From assembly GCF_002726155.1 (NCBI RefSeq), contig NZ_PBSH01000007.1, positions 1 through 64,000 of the forward strand: a DNA stretch of 64,000 bases, written 5' to 3'. The stretch comes from Alcanivorax sp. (lineage in GTDB: Bacteria > Pseudomonadota > Gammaproteobacteria > Pseudomonadales > Alcanivoracaceae). Shown here in pieces: positions 26,491 to 35,764 of this stretch. A model generated the notes under the pieces. It had not been told where the DNA came from. It worked only from the letters and a program-made list of their open reading frames with translations, and did no database searches. Position 1 is the stretch's first letter, and each line of letters begins with the position of its first letter. Both the position numbers and the translations under genes were made by a program.

Positions 26491-28020
26491 TTACCAATTC
26501 ACGTGGCGGGTCCACTGAAGGCCGGCGGTGAACCGCTCCCGCTCTTCATAGGTCACTACGGGTTCATCCGTAGCAGAAAGCAGCCAGTTCAGGCGGCCGC
26601 CGAATAAGGGGTGGCCGATGCGCAATTCGGCCAGGGTGATGTCCTGTTCTTCAACGGCCTGAAGGATAGCGTCGCCATCTTCCGTGACCACCGCGCGTAT
26701 CCCGCCCTCTTCGTTCAGGGTCGCTTGCGACAGGCTCAGCGCCACCGACACGTCGTGGCGGAAAAACTGCTGAATGCCGAGGGTGACAGCCTGGGCGTCG
26801 CCTTCCCAGGTACTGGCCATGTTGCGGCCATGGTAACGGAAACCGCTTTGATAAGTGCTGTGCTCATACATGACATTGTGGCGGCGGTCACTAAACCAGC
26901 TACCGGCAACGGTGTCGGTGGCTTCCACAAAGAAGCGCTGGGAGCCCTTGCCCCAGCCGGTGACCACATCCACGCCAGCCAAAGACGATAGCTTCGAGGG
27001 CAAGCCCCCCGCCTCGTCTTCGCCCATGAATTGTCCATAGATACCCAGAGGGACGTCGCCCGGGTTCAGAGACAGACGGAAATCCACTCCCCCGATTTGG
27101 TTACTGGGGTCTTGGCCTTCTTCCAGGCCGGAGGTTTCACCGTTATCGCGACCAATAACCGCATTCCAGAAGTCATCCAGGCCCTGCGGGCGCCCTTCAC
27201 CGCCCCATTGCGCCAGGCGCGACAGGCCGATTTGCAGGGAATCCAGCGGCTTGAAAACAAAGCGAGCGCCAAGCAGGCGGGCATCCGGGATAGCGCGGTC
27301 CTGCTCCAGTTGCCCGGCAATCAGTTGCAGGTCCCAGGGGCCGATCCAACTAAGCCAAGGGCTTTCCGGTGCCAGTGGCATTTGTCGGGATAACCATAGC
27401 CCAGGGACCGGGCGGGCGTTATTGGACAAGGCCAGCGAACTTTGCCAGCCCGGCCCCCACCAGCGATCAACAGCACCGACGCCCAACTGCCAGTTACCGA
27501 TGATGCCGGCCAGGTAGGTGTCGTCGATACGCACATATTCGTTATCGCGATCGCCATCCACGTAACCAATGGCCAACTGCCCGGCCCAACGGTCACCCAT
27601 GCCGTAAAGTGTCACCTGGCTGGTGAATTCGTCCTCTACCTGGGTATCGAAGCTGGTGTAAAGCGGCTCCTGGTTGGCGCCCCCCAGTTCAATGGAAACA
27701 CCACGAGTGCTTTGCTGGGCCTGCTGGAGGGCTTTTTCGAGGAAGGCGGCATGCTGGTTTTCACAACGTTTGGCTTCCGCTTCCGGGAGGCTGTGACGGG
27801 CAAGGCGGTAGCTTTTCATCAGCGCGGCCCAGCTGATCGGCCAGCTGAGGGTAACGCCATCCAGGCAACCCTGAGACTGCAGCGCTTCGATATGATGGCG
27901 CGCTGATAGATCGCCGGCTGGAACCCAGGGTGAAGCGGCCTGGGCGCTGGTTGCACACAGAAAGGCCAGCCCCCCGAGACTCCAACGGGTTAACTGTGAA
28001 GAAAACTGCACTAAGGACAT
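26491..28020 (-). CDS. wzi: Wzi-type capsule assembly outer-membrane protein
   Basis: An outer-membrane beta-barrel lectin family that anchors capsule at the surface. About 509 aa with a Sec signal (WSLGGLAFLCATSAQA). Amphipathic strands follow, including GNWQLGVGAVDRWWGPGWQSSLALS and AHVDFRLSLNPGDVPLGIYGQFMGEDE-like segments typical of Wzi. The C-terminus ends in an aromatic residue (TAGLQWTRHVNW), as BAM substrates do. ATG 28020 is chosen since it starts next to the signal peptide; 28041 is also in frame. It is the first gene of the export block, so the capsule promoter should lie upstream, near 28070-28200. Confidence 0.88.
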   Translation of the reverse strand: MSLVQFSSQLTRWSLGGLAFLCATSAQAASPWVPAGDLSARHHIEALQSQGCLDGVTLSWPISWAALMKSYRLARHSLPEAEAKRCENQHAAFLEKALQQAQQSTRGVSIELGGANQEPLYTSFDTQVEDEFTSQVTLYGMGDRWAGQLAIGYVDGDRDNEYVRIDDTYLAGIIGNWQLGVGAVDRWWGPGWQSSLALSNNARPVPGLWLSRQMPLAPESPWLSWIGPWDLQLIAGQLEQDRAIPDARLLGARFVFKPLDSLQIGLSRLAQWGGEGRPQGLDDFWNAVIGRDNGETSGLEEGQDPSNQIGGVDFRLSLNPGDVPLGIYGQFMGEDEAGGLPSKLSSLAGVDVVTGWGKGSQRFFVEATDTVAGSWFSDRRHNVMYEHSTYQSGFRYHGRNMASTWEGDAQAVTLGIQQFFRHDVSVALSLSQATLNEEGGIRAVVTEDGDAILQAVEEQDITLAELRIGHPLFGGRLNWLLSATDEPVVTYEERERFTAGLQWTRHVNW

Positions 28021-28069
28021 CCTATCCAGCTGTTCTGACATCGAGGGGCGGATTATGCGTACTTTTTTT

Positions 28070-28085
28070 TGTCATCCATATGACA
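28070..28085. promoter_or_regulatory. Inverted repeat upstream of wzi (possible operator)
   Basis: TGTCATCCATATGACA is a perfect 6-bp-arm inverted repeat about 50 bp before the wzi start. A weak promoter-like pair (TTCGCA, 17 bp, TAAAAT on the minus strand) lies further upstream. The 28042-28442 gap also holds a small palindrome ATTGTCAGACAAT (28215-28227) and a repeat pair, but no gene. Confidence 0.4.
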
Positions 28086-28276
28086 AGCAGCGGCATTTTA
28101 CAGTTTGTTTACCGCAATGCGAATGGGTTTCAGCACTAACTCTACGTAATTCATACGTATTGGTGACGCAGGCCGCTTTATACCTAAGGGCAGGATGAGG
28201 GAGGGATCGATGATATTGTCAGACAATTCAGGAGGGAAGCGTTACTTTGAGTGGAGTGCGGAGGGGGCAGGCCCAG

Positions 28277-28381
28277 TGTCGGGTTACGGCTACGCCTAAC
28301 ACGACCTACGAAGACGGCCCTCCGATTCGTGCCGGTGCCCGTCTCCGTAGGTCAGATTAGCCTGAAGGCGTAATCCGACAT
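28277..28381. repeat. Inverted pair of palindromic repeats
   Basis: Copies at 28277-28310 (TGTCGGGTTACGGCTACGCC...) and 28346-28381 (CGTAGGTCAGATTAGCC...AATCCGACAT) lie in opposite orientation between wzi and the NmrA-like gene, just past the latter's stop. Confidence 0.9.
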
Positions 28382-28442
28382 TGGGCGACAACCGTGTCAC
28401 CGCTTCGCGCGACGCGAGAGCTACAAAGGAGCACCTCCAACA

Positions 28443-29078
28443 TCAGAGCTTTTGCAGAGCATCCCGAATGAGGCTCTCGCCGGAGATAACGTCGAACTCC
28501 TGGTTGCGGATCTCCATGCGAGTGACTTCCGCCAGCACCTTGGCGACATCTTCGCGGGAAATTTCTCCAAAGTCCCTTATTTTCGGCTCCAGCCTAATCT
28601 TCTCCAGCGGCGGTTCCTCCGTGAGTCGGCCCGGGCGGATAATCACATGGTCCAGCCCACTGCTGCGCAGGTGATTATCCGCGTTGCCCTTGGCTTCAAA
28701 GTAATGACGCATTTTTTCCGGGCCACTGTCCGGATCATCGGCGCGCATGGAGCTGACCATGATAAAGCGGTCCACTCCCTGCTCTTTCGCCTGATCCACC
28801 AGTGCGATGGCGCCATTCTGATCCACGTCGAGGGTTTTCTCCGGGCCAGTGCGAGGACCAGAGCCGGCGGTAAAAATGACCGTATCCTGCCCTTTCAGGG
28901 CTTCACGGCAATCGCCTTCCAGGTCGGCCACCACCACATCGTTGGCACCCAGCTCTTTCAGGGACTGAGCCTGGGCCGCATCGCGCACCATGGCGGTGAC
29001 ACGGATGTCGTCTGCCACCAGATGGGGAATCAGCCGGCGACCAATTTTGCCGTTTGCACCTGCAATAAGAACGTTCAC
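28443..29078 (-). CDS. NAD(P)-binding atypical SDR (NmrA/YwnB-like)
   Basis: A 211-aa single Rossmann-fold protein with the dinucleotide motif GANGKIGRRL (8-17), then DTVIFTAGSGPRTGPE and FIMVSSMRADDP in the positions of the SDR active-site strands. It lacks the classical YxxxK pair; a Tyr is seen in MRHYFEAKGNAD, giving an atypical Y-x3-K. Such proteins bind NAD(P)H as redox sensors or flavin/quinone reductases. No partner gene is adjacent. It is flanked by palindromic repeats on both sides and looks like a one-gene unit. Confidence 0.88.
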   Translation of the reverse strand: MNVLIAGANGKIGRRLIPHLVADDIRVTAMVRDAAQAQSLKELGANDVVVADLEGDCREALKGQDTVIFTAGSGPRTGPEKTLDVDQNGAIALVDQAKEQGVDRFIMVSSMRADDPDSGPEKMRHYFEAKGNADNHLRSSGLDHVIIRPGRLTEEPPLEKIRLEPKIRDFGEISREDVAKVLAEVTRMEIRNQEFDVISGESLIRDALQKL

Positions 29079-29155
29079 GCGGTTCTCCTTTTCCGGTTAG
29101 GTATTAACAGGGGTTGTGATGGCACAGAGGACTTTCAAGCCCCCGGACTTGCCTC

Positions 29156-29262
29156 TGTAGGTCGCATTAGTCTTAAAGACGTAATCCGACACTCGACCCC
29201 TGGGACGGCGGCGACATTGAATGTCGGCTTACGGCCTTCGGCCTAAGTCGACGGTATCTACA
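29156..29262. repeat. Two palindromic repeat copies between divergent genes
   Basis: Copies at 29156-29191 (TGTAGGTCGCATTAGTC...AATCCGACA) and 29221-29262 (ATGTCGGCTTACGGCC..., a divergent copy with extra bases before CTACA). They lie between the NmrA-like and lipocalin starts, so they occupy a 5' region, unlike most copies. Confidence 0.85.
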
Positions 29263-29366
29263 AAAGAGCGAAATGCGAGGTCTCTGGGCGGCAAGGAAAC
29301 GACTGGCGCCCAGCTTCACCTGGTGTTGCACCGGTTGATGCGATGCTCCCTGTCATGGAGAAACCT

Positions 29367-29885
29367 ATGCGCCGAATGCTACTGATAGTGAGCCTGATTA
29401 TGCTCAACGCCTGCCAGACCACGCCCCGAGCACCGATTGAGGTGGCGACCCCATTCGACCTGGATCGCTTTATGGGCCAGTGGTATGTGATTGCCAACAT
29501 CCCCACTTTTCCCGAAAAAGGCGCCTATAACGCCATCGAGACCTATCGCCGAGCCGGTCCCAATGAAATTGCGACCAGCTTCACCTTCCGCAAAGACGGC
29601 CCGGACGGTGACCTGAAGACCATGACGCCCACCGGCTTTGTCAGCGACGAGGACCCGGCCATTTGGAAGATGCGTTTTCTATGGCCATTCAAGGCAGACT
29701 TCCGAGTGCTGTACGTAAGCCCGGATTACCAGACCACCATTATCGGCCGACAGAAACGGGATTACCTGTGGATCATGGCGCGCAGCCCGCAGCTGGATGC
29801 CAAGACCTACGAACACCTGCTGGGCGTCGCCCGAGCGCGCGGTTACACCCTGGATAAGCTGCAGAAGGTACCTCAGGAGTGGTGA
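29367..29885 (+). CDS. Lipocalin-family outer-membrane lipoprotein (Blc-like)
   Basis: A 172-aa lipoprotein with signal IVSLIMLNAC and a lipocalin barrel. The first lipocalin motif GxW appears as FMGQWYVIANIPTFPEK, followed by the Blc-like ETYRRAGPNEI and FRVLYVSPDYQTTIIGRQKRD segments. Relatives bind lysophospholipids or fatty acids at the outer-membrane inner face and act in envelope stress. ATG 29367 is preferred because GGAG lies 6 nt before it and it gives a compact signal peptide; 29343 would add 8 residues. It converges with the outer-membrane barrel gene, with one palindromic repeat in between. Confidence 0.92.
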   Translation: MRRMLLIVSLIMLNACQTTPRAPIEVATPFDLDRFMGQWYVIANIPTFPEKGAYNAIETYRRAGPNEIATSFTFRKDGPDGDLKTMTPTGFVSDEDPAIWKMRFLWPFKADFRVLYVSPDYQTTIIGRQKRDYLWIMARSPQLDAKTYEHLLGVARARGYTLDKLQKVPQEW

Positions 29886-29892
29886 TTGCTTT

Positions 29893-29929
29893 CGTAGGTC
29901 TGGTTAGCCTGAAAGGCGTAACCTGACAT
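29893..29929. repeat. Palindromic repeat between convergent genes
   Basis: A single copy (CGTAGGTCTGGTTAGCC...GTAACCTGACAT) 8 bp past the lipocalin stop and 33 bp before the end of the convergent barrel gene, a natural terminator position. Confidence 0.9.
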
Positions 29930-29961
29930 TCAGACAAAGCACCGGAAAGCCCACTCAAGCG

Positions 29962-31086
29962 CTAGAAACTTTCGCCCAACTGGATGAAGAAAACCGTATC
30001 GTCATCGGTGAAGGCCACATCCACGCCAATGTGCAGGGGCTTGCTCGGGGTGGTTTGCCAGCGCAAGCCGGTGCCGATGCTGTGGGCGGTCTTGCCCTGG
30101 AAAATCGGTTCATCCCCGTCGTTGACCCAACCATAATCGTAGAACCCCACCCACACCCAGCGCGGCAAGATGGAATAACGGCCTTCCATGCTCGCGGTGA
30201 GGGCATCATCGTCCATGTACTCGCCCCGGTTGTACCCGCGCACCCCGGCCGACGCCTGATTGAAGAACGGCGCCCGTCCGGCAGTGCTTTCCCAGGCACC
30301 GTTGGTGGCGAGCACCAGATCAGGCAAGAGTTGCGTGTAATAGCTCAGATCCAGCCGGGTTTTGCTGTAATCAAAATCGCTGCCCAGTGCCTCGCCAAAA
30401 TCAAAATAGGAGGCGCTAAAATTGATTCCCTGAGTCGGAAAATAATTGTTGTCGCGCGAATCATAGGTCAACACCATTCCCACCCCGCCGACCGCAATAT
30501 TTTTGCTCAACCCCGGCAACCGGCCAACCCGTTGGTCAAACTCCATTTCCACATCCCCGTCCCCATAGATCAGCGCCGGGCCAAGAAACCAGTGATCCGA
30601 TTGCGGCAGGCGCAACTGGGCACGAGCAAAGCCCATGGCCATGTCGATGGTGTAATCCAGCGGGTTATTGGCAAAGAACCCATCTCCGCCAAAGCCGTAA
30701 TACTTGAGCTTCAGGGAGCCCGTGCCGGCTGCCGCAGTGATTCGCAGACGATCTTCCAGCAAATAATCCTGATGGAAGGCACCCACCACCCAGCTGTCGG
30801 TATCGGTGTACATGGCGCCCAGCCCGCTGGTGGGATTGGGGCCGCCGTTGCCGTCGCGGGAGGGGTGCAAATACAGTGTCGCCAGTTGCAAGCCTGTGCC
30901 CATGGTGGGGTTCGACACGGGGATCGGCGCCACCACCCAGTTCCCTTTTTCCAGGTTTGGGCCATGGCTGCCCTTCTCCACATTCGCCATAAACGCATCG
31001 GTTTCGGTAACCGCCGCCGCAGCAGCCAGCGGCACCCACCCGGCAACGAACATGGCCAACCGCCACGGCGCGCTACTCACTGGCAT
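29962..31086 (-). CDS. D15/BamA-type outer-membrane beta-barrel protein
   Basis: A 374-aa exported protein with a Sec signal ending LAAAAAVT. Its beta-barrel resembles the C-terminal bacterial surface antigen domain (GMVLTYDSRDNNYFPTQGINFSASYFDFG and AGVRGYNRGEYMDDDALTASMEGRY, both hallmark blocks). The last residue is Phe (FFIQLGESF), as required by the BAM machine. No POTRA domains are present, so it is a stand-alone barrel of unknown cargo. Its ATG overlaps the stop of the molybdopterin oxidoreductase by 10 nt, an unexpected pairing of an outer-membrane protein with a redox enzyme. Confidence 0.87.
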   Translation of the reverse strand: MPVSSAPWRLAMFVAGWVPLAAAAAVTETDAFMANVEKGSHGPNLEKGNWVVAPIPVSNPTMGTGLQLATLYLHPSRDGNGGPNPTSGLGAMYTDTDSWVVGAFHQDYLLEDRLRITAAAGTGSLKLKYYGFGGDGFFANNPLDYTIDMAMGFARAQLRLPQSDHWFLGPALIYGDGDVEMEFDQRVGRLPGLSKNIAVGGVGMVLTYDSRDNNYFPTQGINFSASYFDFGEALGSDFDYSKTRLDLSYYTQLLPDLVLATNGAWESTAGRAPFFNQASAGVRGYNRGEYMDDDALTASMEGRYSILPRWVWVGFYDYGWVNDGDEPIFQGKTAHSIGTGLRWQTTPSKPLHIGVDVAFTDDDTVFFIQLGESF

Positions 31087-33308
31087 GGCGACACAGGAGC
31101 CAGGGTAACGGGGATGCCATTGAGCTGCGCCATGGCGGTCACCGCTTCTACCCGATCGGCGCCAATCACATCATTAATACTGCTGCCCTGGGTTGACCGG
31201 GCGATTTCCAGCTGCACGCCGTCACGGTCGTGGCCCCAACCATGGGGCACGCTGATCACACCGGGCATGATGTTCTCACTGAGGCTGGCTGGCAGGGTGA
31301 TGTCGCCGGCACCACCACTGATGGTGACGTTCATACCCTCCTCAACACCCAATCGCAGGGCATCCTGCGGATGCACCATCACCGTGAAGCGGCCTTTTCC
31401 CTTGATCAGGCGCTGGCTGTTGTGCATCCAGGAATTATTGCTGCGGATATGGCGCCGGCCGATCATCAATAGCTGATTTTCCGGCGGTGCGTCCGGCACC
31501 GGCAGTCCCTGCAACGCCCGATGATAGAGCGCGGGGACCAGATTGATGCGCTGATCGGCGGTAAACAGGCGTTGTGGCAGCATGGGCGTCAGCGGACCCA
31601 GATCAATGCCGTGCGGTGCCGCTTGCAGACGCTTGAACGTCAGCCCGTCACTTTTCCCCTTCAATAAACGCCAGGCCACTTTGGGCAGCGTATGCAAACC
31701 GTTTTGTTTGAGGCTGGCCATGGCCTTGCCACCGCCGCCATACGGGCCCAGGCGCAGGCCCAGATCGATAATCCCCCGGTCACCCAGTGTACGAATAAAG
31801 CGGTCAGTGGCGGCAGCCTTCAAACGGCTGCGGCGAGTGCGCGCTTTAAGTCGGCTCAACCGTGTGGTGAGCGCGAGCAAAATCTCCCAATCGTGTAGCA
31901 TGCCTTCCGGTCGCTCGACCAGGGGCGGTGTATATTTCACCACGTTGCGCACGGCCATCGCCTGGAAAATGGGATCGAACTGGCCATGCTCCAGCTGCCC
32001 GGTGGGCGGCAGGATAATGTCCGCATGGCGGGTGGTTTCGTTGATATAGAAATCGATGCTGACCATGAAATCCAGGCCGCTGAGGGCACGGTCCAGTTTG
32101 TTGCCATCCGGGCAGGACAGCACCGGATTGCCCGCATGGGAGATAAACGCTTTTACCTGGCCGAGCCCCGGAGTGAGCATTTCATCGGCCATGGTAGTCA
32201 CCGGAAATTCCCCCCCGAATTCCGGGTAACCGTGCACCCGGCTGCGATAACGATCGAAGCTGCCGGTATCGCCGCTGAGACCACTCATGGCGAGGATATC
32301 GAAAGCAGGCTTGGTGAACATAACGCCGCCTTTACGATCCAGATTGCCGGTGAGAATATTGATCACATAGACCAACCAGGCACTCAGGCTGCCGTGGGCG
32401 CTGGTCGTCACGCCCACGCGGGAATACACCGCAGCGCTGGGTGCATTGGCTATGTCGCGGGCAAGCTTGCGAATGTGGACGGCGGAAATACCCACCGCCG
32501 TTTCCACTTTTTCGGGAGTCCACGGTGCTACCAGTTTTTCCAGGGTTTTATTGCCCTCCAGCAAGGACTCAAGGCGACCCGGCGCCACCAGCAATTCCGT
32601 ATACATCACCTGAACCAGCGCCAGCAGCAGATAAACATCGTTACCCGGGCGCACGAAATAGTGTTCGTCCGCCACCTGGGCGGTCTCGGTACGGCGCGGG
32701 TCAATGACCACGAGTTTGCCGCCGCGCTTTTGCAATGCCTTGAGGCGGTTCTTGACGTCAGGGACCGTCATGATGGAACCGTTGGACGCCAGCGGATTAC
32801 CGCCAATAATCATGAAGTAATCGGTACGGTCGATATCCGGTATCGGGAACAAAATCTGGTGGCCGAACAACTGGTAGGCCGCCAGCTGATGGGGCAACTG
32901 GTCCGCCGAGGTAGCGCTATAACGCTGACGGGTATTGAGAGCCCTGCTGAACGCTGACAGCGTAAACAAAGCACCGTGGTTATGGGCCGTGGGATTACCC
33001 AGGTAGAGAGACACCGCGTTCTTGCCATGTGCCTGCTGAATCTCATGGAGCCTCTGGGCGGTTTCATCCAGTGCCTCGTCCCAACTGATTGGCACCCAGC
33101 CATCGGTGGTGCGTTTAACCGGATGACGCAAGCGATCCGGGTCATTGTGCAAATCCTGCAGCGCCACCGCCTTGGGGCAGATGTGACCACGGCTGAAGGG
33201 GTCAGCCTTGTCGCCGCGAATCGCTTGAATGTCATCCCCGCAGTGCTCTATCTCGATACCGCACATGGCTTCGCACAGATTGCAGGTGTGATAGTGCAGG
33301 TGCTTCAT
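31077..33308 (-). CDS. Molybdopterin oxidoreductase (formate dehydrogenase / nitrate reductase-like)
   Basis: A 743-aa bis-MGD oxidoreductase. The N-terminal [4Fe-4S] cluster uses Cys9, Cys12, Cys16 and Cys44 (CNLCEAMC...GHICPK). The MGD-binding core follows (VSLYLGNPTAHNHGALF, MIIGGNPLASNGSIMTVP, HAGNPVLSCPDGN), and a C-terminal molydopterin-dinucleotide domain ends the protein (LLMIGRRHIRSNNSWMHN). There is no TAT signal, so it is cytoplasmic. No electron-transfer or membrane subunit is nearby. Similar stand-alone proteins are common in aerobic proteobacteria and often lack a proven substrate. Translation continues into the barrel gene with a 10-nt overlap. Confidence 0.92.
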   Translation of the reverse strand: MKHLHYHTCNLCEAMCGIEIEHCGDDIQAIRGDKADPFSRGHICPKAVALQDLHNDPDRLRHPVKRTTDGWVPISWDEALDETAQRLHEIQQAHGKNAVSLYLGNPTAHNHGALFTLSAFSRALNTRQRYSATSADQLPHQLAAYQLFGHQILFPIPDIDRTDYFMIIGGNPLASNGSIMTVPDVKNRLKALQKRGGKLVVIDPRRTETAQVADEHYFVRPGNDVYLLLALVQVMYTELLVAPGRLESLLEGNKTLEKLVAPWTPEKVETAVGISAVHIRKLARDIANAPSAAVYSRVGVTTSAHGSLSAWLVYVINILTGNLDRKGGVMFTKPAFDILAMSGLSGDTGSFDRYRSRVHGYPEFGGEFPVTTMADEMLTPGLGQVKAFISHAGNPVLSCPDGNKLDRALSGLDFMVSIDFYINETTRHADIILPPTGQLEHGQFDPIFQAMAVRNVVKYTPPLVERPEGMLHDWEILLALTTRLSRLKARTRRSRLKAAATDRFIRTLGDRGIIDLGLRLGPYGGGGKAMASLKQNGLHTLPKVAWRLLKGKSDGLTFKRLQAAPHGIDLGPLTPMLPQRLFTADQRINLVPALYHRALQGLPVPDAPPENQLLMIGRRHIRSNNSWMHNSQRLIKGKGRFTVMVHPQDALRLGVEEGMNVTISGGAGDITLPASLSENIMPGVISVPHGWGHDRDGVQLEIARSTQGSSINDVIGADRVEAVTAMAQLNGIPVTLAPVSPCQ

Positions 33309-33442
33309 CCTTGGCCCCGTTCGTTGCGCTTAGAGTCCTTGTTTATCAGATTCACGTGAAAAAGGCGCGGTGGGTGTGTGGTTTTACCGCGCATAAAGGA
33401 TTGGGCGGCGTGATTGCGTGTAGCATGCCTGCGTGAAGCATC

Positions 33443-35764
33443 TCACTTGCCCAGCACCTTAAAGCGTTGCTTTAAGCGAAAGCCCTGATCATCCACCAGG
33501 GTCAGGGTATGCCAGCCGGGTTCGGCGGTGAGGGCCCATTCATGGAAATGCCGGGTTTCACCCAGATAAGTAGAATCCAGATGCCAGTACAGCGTGGCGC
33601 CGGCCCGTTGATGGACTGCGCGAAAGACCGCCCTTCCCAGCCGACCATTCAACTCCACCGGAATATAAATCGCCGTGCCCGCATGGGGGTAAATCAGCGC
33701 CATGGGCGGGGCGCTGTTCATCGCCCGTGCGCCCGCCAGGCAATCGTCACGCCAGGCGGGTAGCGGCCGGTAATGCGGGTGGCGGCGCTGGTAGAACCAG
33801 GCTTGCCCCGGCGGCAGCACAAACCAGTCCTGGTGGCGCATGGCATCGACAGACTCGCACTGGCTGTGCACCCGCTGACCATTGCCATCCAGATGCACAC
33901 GCACGTGATACGGCGTCACCGTTTCAAAATGGCTATACAACGGTGCCAGCCGCTCTACCGTGGGGCAGCGGCCGCCGGCCAGATAGCCGTCGTCGCTGCA
34001 CACCTGCACGATTTTCAGGTCTGCCAATGGTGGTTCCGGCCAGGCCGCCGGCCCCAGCAAGCTGAACACATCCAGCATCAGCGGTGCTGCCGTGGCCGCG
34101 CCCCCCAGGCTGGGGGCCGGCTCGCCATTGCCGTTACCGGCCCAAACACCCACGGTGTAGCGCCCGTTACTGCCAATGGCCCAGGCGTCGCGCAAGCCAT
34201 AACTGGTACCGGTCTTCCAGGCAATAGGCTGGCTGGAGCTGAACAGCCGCCATTGGCGTGCGGTACCCGGGCGCGCCACATCACGCAGGGCATCCAGCGT
34301 CAGCCAGGCCGCCCCCGGGCTGAGCACCGGGGGCGCGGTTTCGCGCCCGGCAAGCGGCGGTTGCAGTGTCGCCACCGGGTAGGCTTGCGCTTGCATGGCG
34401 CTGGCAAACAGGCGCGCGTAAATGCCGGTGAGCTCATTGAGCGTACCTTCCGCCCCACCCAGCACCAGGGTGAGCCCATAGTCTTCCGCGCTGCGGAACA
34501 ACGTCCCCATGCCCATGCGCTGCAATTGGCTGTGAAAGCGGCCAAGTCCATATTGTCGCAACATGCGGACAGCGGGAATGTTCAGGGACTGGCTAAGGGC
34601 CTGATGAGCAGGGACGGCCCCCCGGTATTCATGATCAAAATTTTCCGGACTGAAACCGCCGTAGTTGGTGGGCAGATCGGGCACCAGAGTGTCGGGCAGC
34701 AACAGGCCGTCGTCGAGCATTAACCCGTATAACAAGGGCTTGAGCACGCTGCCGGTGGAACGCGGGGCGCGGGCGATATCCACGGCGGCACCGTATTCGC
34801 GGGCATCGCCATGGGTCATGTTGCCCACGTAGGCACGGGTGGCCAACGCGGTGTGGTCGATCACCACCACCGCCACGTTATGCACGCCCTCCCCGGCCAA
34901 ACGCTGACCATGCTGGCGCGCTAGCTCGCGCACCCGGCGTTGCAGGTCGGCATCCAGGGTGGTGTGAAACAGGTGCTCGTCACTGTTGGCGGAGAGGGAG
35001 TTCAGTAGGTGGCTGGCGCTGCCGGGCAGCGCTCTGGGGGCGTCGGGCAAGGGCTCCAGCAAGGCCAGTCTCAGGTCCGTGGCCGACAATTCTCCGCTCT
35101 CGTGCAGATCCTTGAGCAAGCCATCGCGCTTGGTCAATAACCGTTCCCGGTTGCGCCCCGGATGAATCAAGGCGGGGGCATTGGGCAGCACCGCCAGCAA
35201 CGCGGCTTCCGCCCAACTCAACGCCGCGGGCTCACGGCCGAAATAGCGCCAGGCGGCGGCACGCAACCCGACGATATTGCCGCCAAACGGGGCGCGGCTG
35301 GCGTACTGGATCAGCAATTCATCCTTGCTGAAATGCCACTCCAATTGCAGGGCGAGCAGGGCTTCGCGGGCTTTCTCAGGCAGGGTTCTAGGCGGGTCAT
35401 CGCGCAGCAGCCGCGCCAGCTGCATGGTCAGCGTGGAGCCGCCACTGACCACCCGCCCGGCGCGGGCATTGAGCCAAGTAGCGCGGGCAATGGCCAGCGG
35501 GTCGATACCCGGGTGGGCGAAGAAACGTTTGTCTTCGTAGCTCAACAAGGCCTGGCGATATTTGTCCGGCAGGGAGTCCACCGGCACAAAGCGCCATTGT
35601 TCATCCGCCGCAATGCGGGCACCGAGCAGGCGCTCATGGCGGTCCAGCATCAAGGTGGCGTATGGGGTGTTCGTCAGCCGCTCGGGCAGCGGCCAGAACT
35701 GCAAAGCAGCCATCACCGGCATGGCAATGATTAGCAAAGTCAGGAGGATGCGTCGCAGGCTCAT
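33443..35764 (-). CDS. pbpC: Penicillin-binding protein 1C
   Basis: A 773-aa bifunctional peptidoglycan synthase. It has an N-terminal membrane anchor (5-25), a GT51 glycosyltransferase with catalytic Glu77 in YEDKRFFAHPGID and GGSTLTMQLAR (108-118), a transpeptidase with Ser339 of SVLK and KTGTSYG, and the C-terminal BiPBP_C domain. In E. coli and others pbpC follows the alpha-2-macroglobulin gene yfhM directly. Here a RAYT gene and repeats separate them. The start codon directly abuts a palindromic repeat, and no normal Shine-Dalgarno sequence is seen; GAAGG lies too far upstream. Expression may therefore be altered. Confidence 0.95.
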   Translation of the reverse strand: MSLRRILLTLLIIAMPVMAALQFWPLPERLTNTPYATLMLDRHERLLGARIAADEQWRFVPVDSLPDKYRQALLSYEDKRFFAHPGIDPLAIARATWLNARAGRVVSGGSTLTMQLARLLRDDPPRTLPEKAREALLALQLEWHFSKDELLIQYASRAPFGGNIVGLRAAAWRYFGREPAALSWAEAALLAVLPNAPALIHPGRNRERLLTKRDGLLKDLHESGELSATDLRLALLEPLPDAPRALPGSASHLLNSLSANSDEHLFHTTLDADLQRRVRELARQHGQRLAGEGVHNVAVVVIDHTALATRAYVGNMTHGDAREYGAAVDIARAPRSTGSVLKPLLYGLMLDDGLLLPDTLVPDLPTNYGGFSPENFDHEYRGAVPAHQALSQSLNIPAVRMLRQYGLGRFHSQLQRMGMGTLFRSAEDYGLTLVLGGAEGTLNELTGIYARLFASAMQAQAYPVATLQPPLAGRETAPPVLSPGAAWLTLDALRDVARPGTARQWRLFSSSQPIAWKTGTSYGLRDAWAIGSNGRYTVGVWAGNGNGEPAPSLGGAATAAPLMLDVFSLLGPAAWPEPPLADLKIVQVCSDDGYLAGGRCPTVERLAPLYSHFETVTPYHVRVHLDGNGQRVHSQCESVDAMRHQDWFVLPPGQAWFYQRRHPHYRPLPAWRDDCLAGARAMNSAPPMALIYPHAGTAIYIPVELNGRLGRAVFRAVHQRAGATLYWHLDSTYLGETRHFHEWALTAEPGWHTLTLVDDQGFRLKQRFKVLGK

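Noticed and set aside
28042..28442. JUMPstart/ops element expected for an RfaH-controlled capsule operon
   Set aside because: No GGCGGTAG-type element was found in the leader on the minus strand.
30031..31476. Long plus-strand open frame (481 codons) opposite the barrel and oxidoreductase genes
   Set aside because: It is antisense to two well-recognised genes, has His/Arg/Gln-rich shadow composition and no family resemblance.
31986..32957. Plus-strand frame of 323 codons
   Set aside because: Antisense to the molybdopterin oxidoreductase; no ribosome site or recognisable motif.
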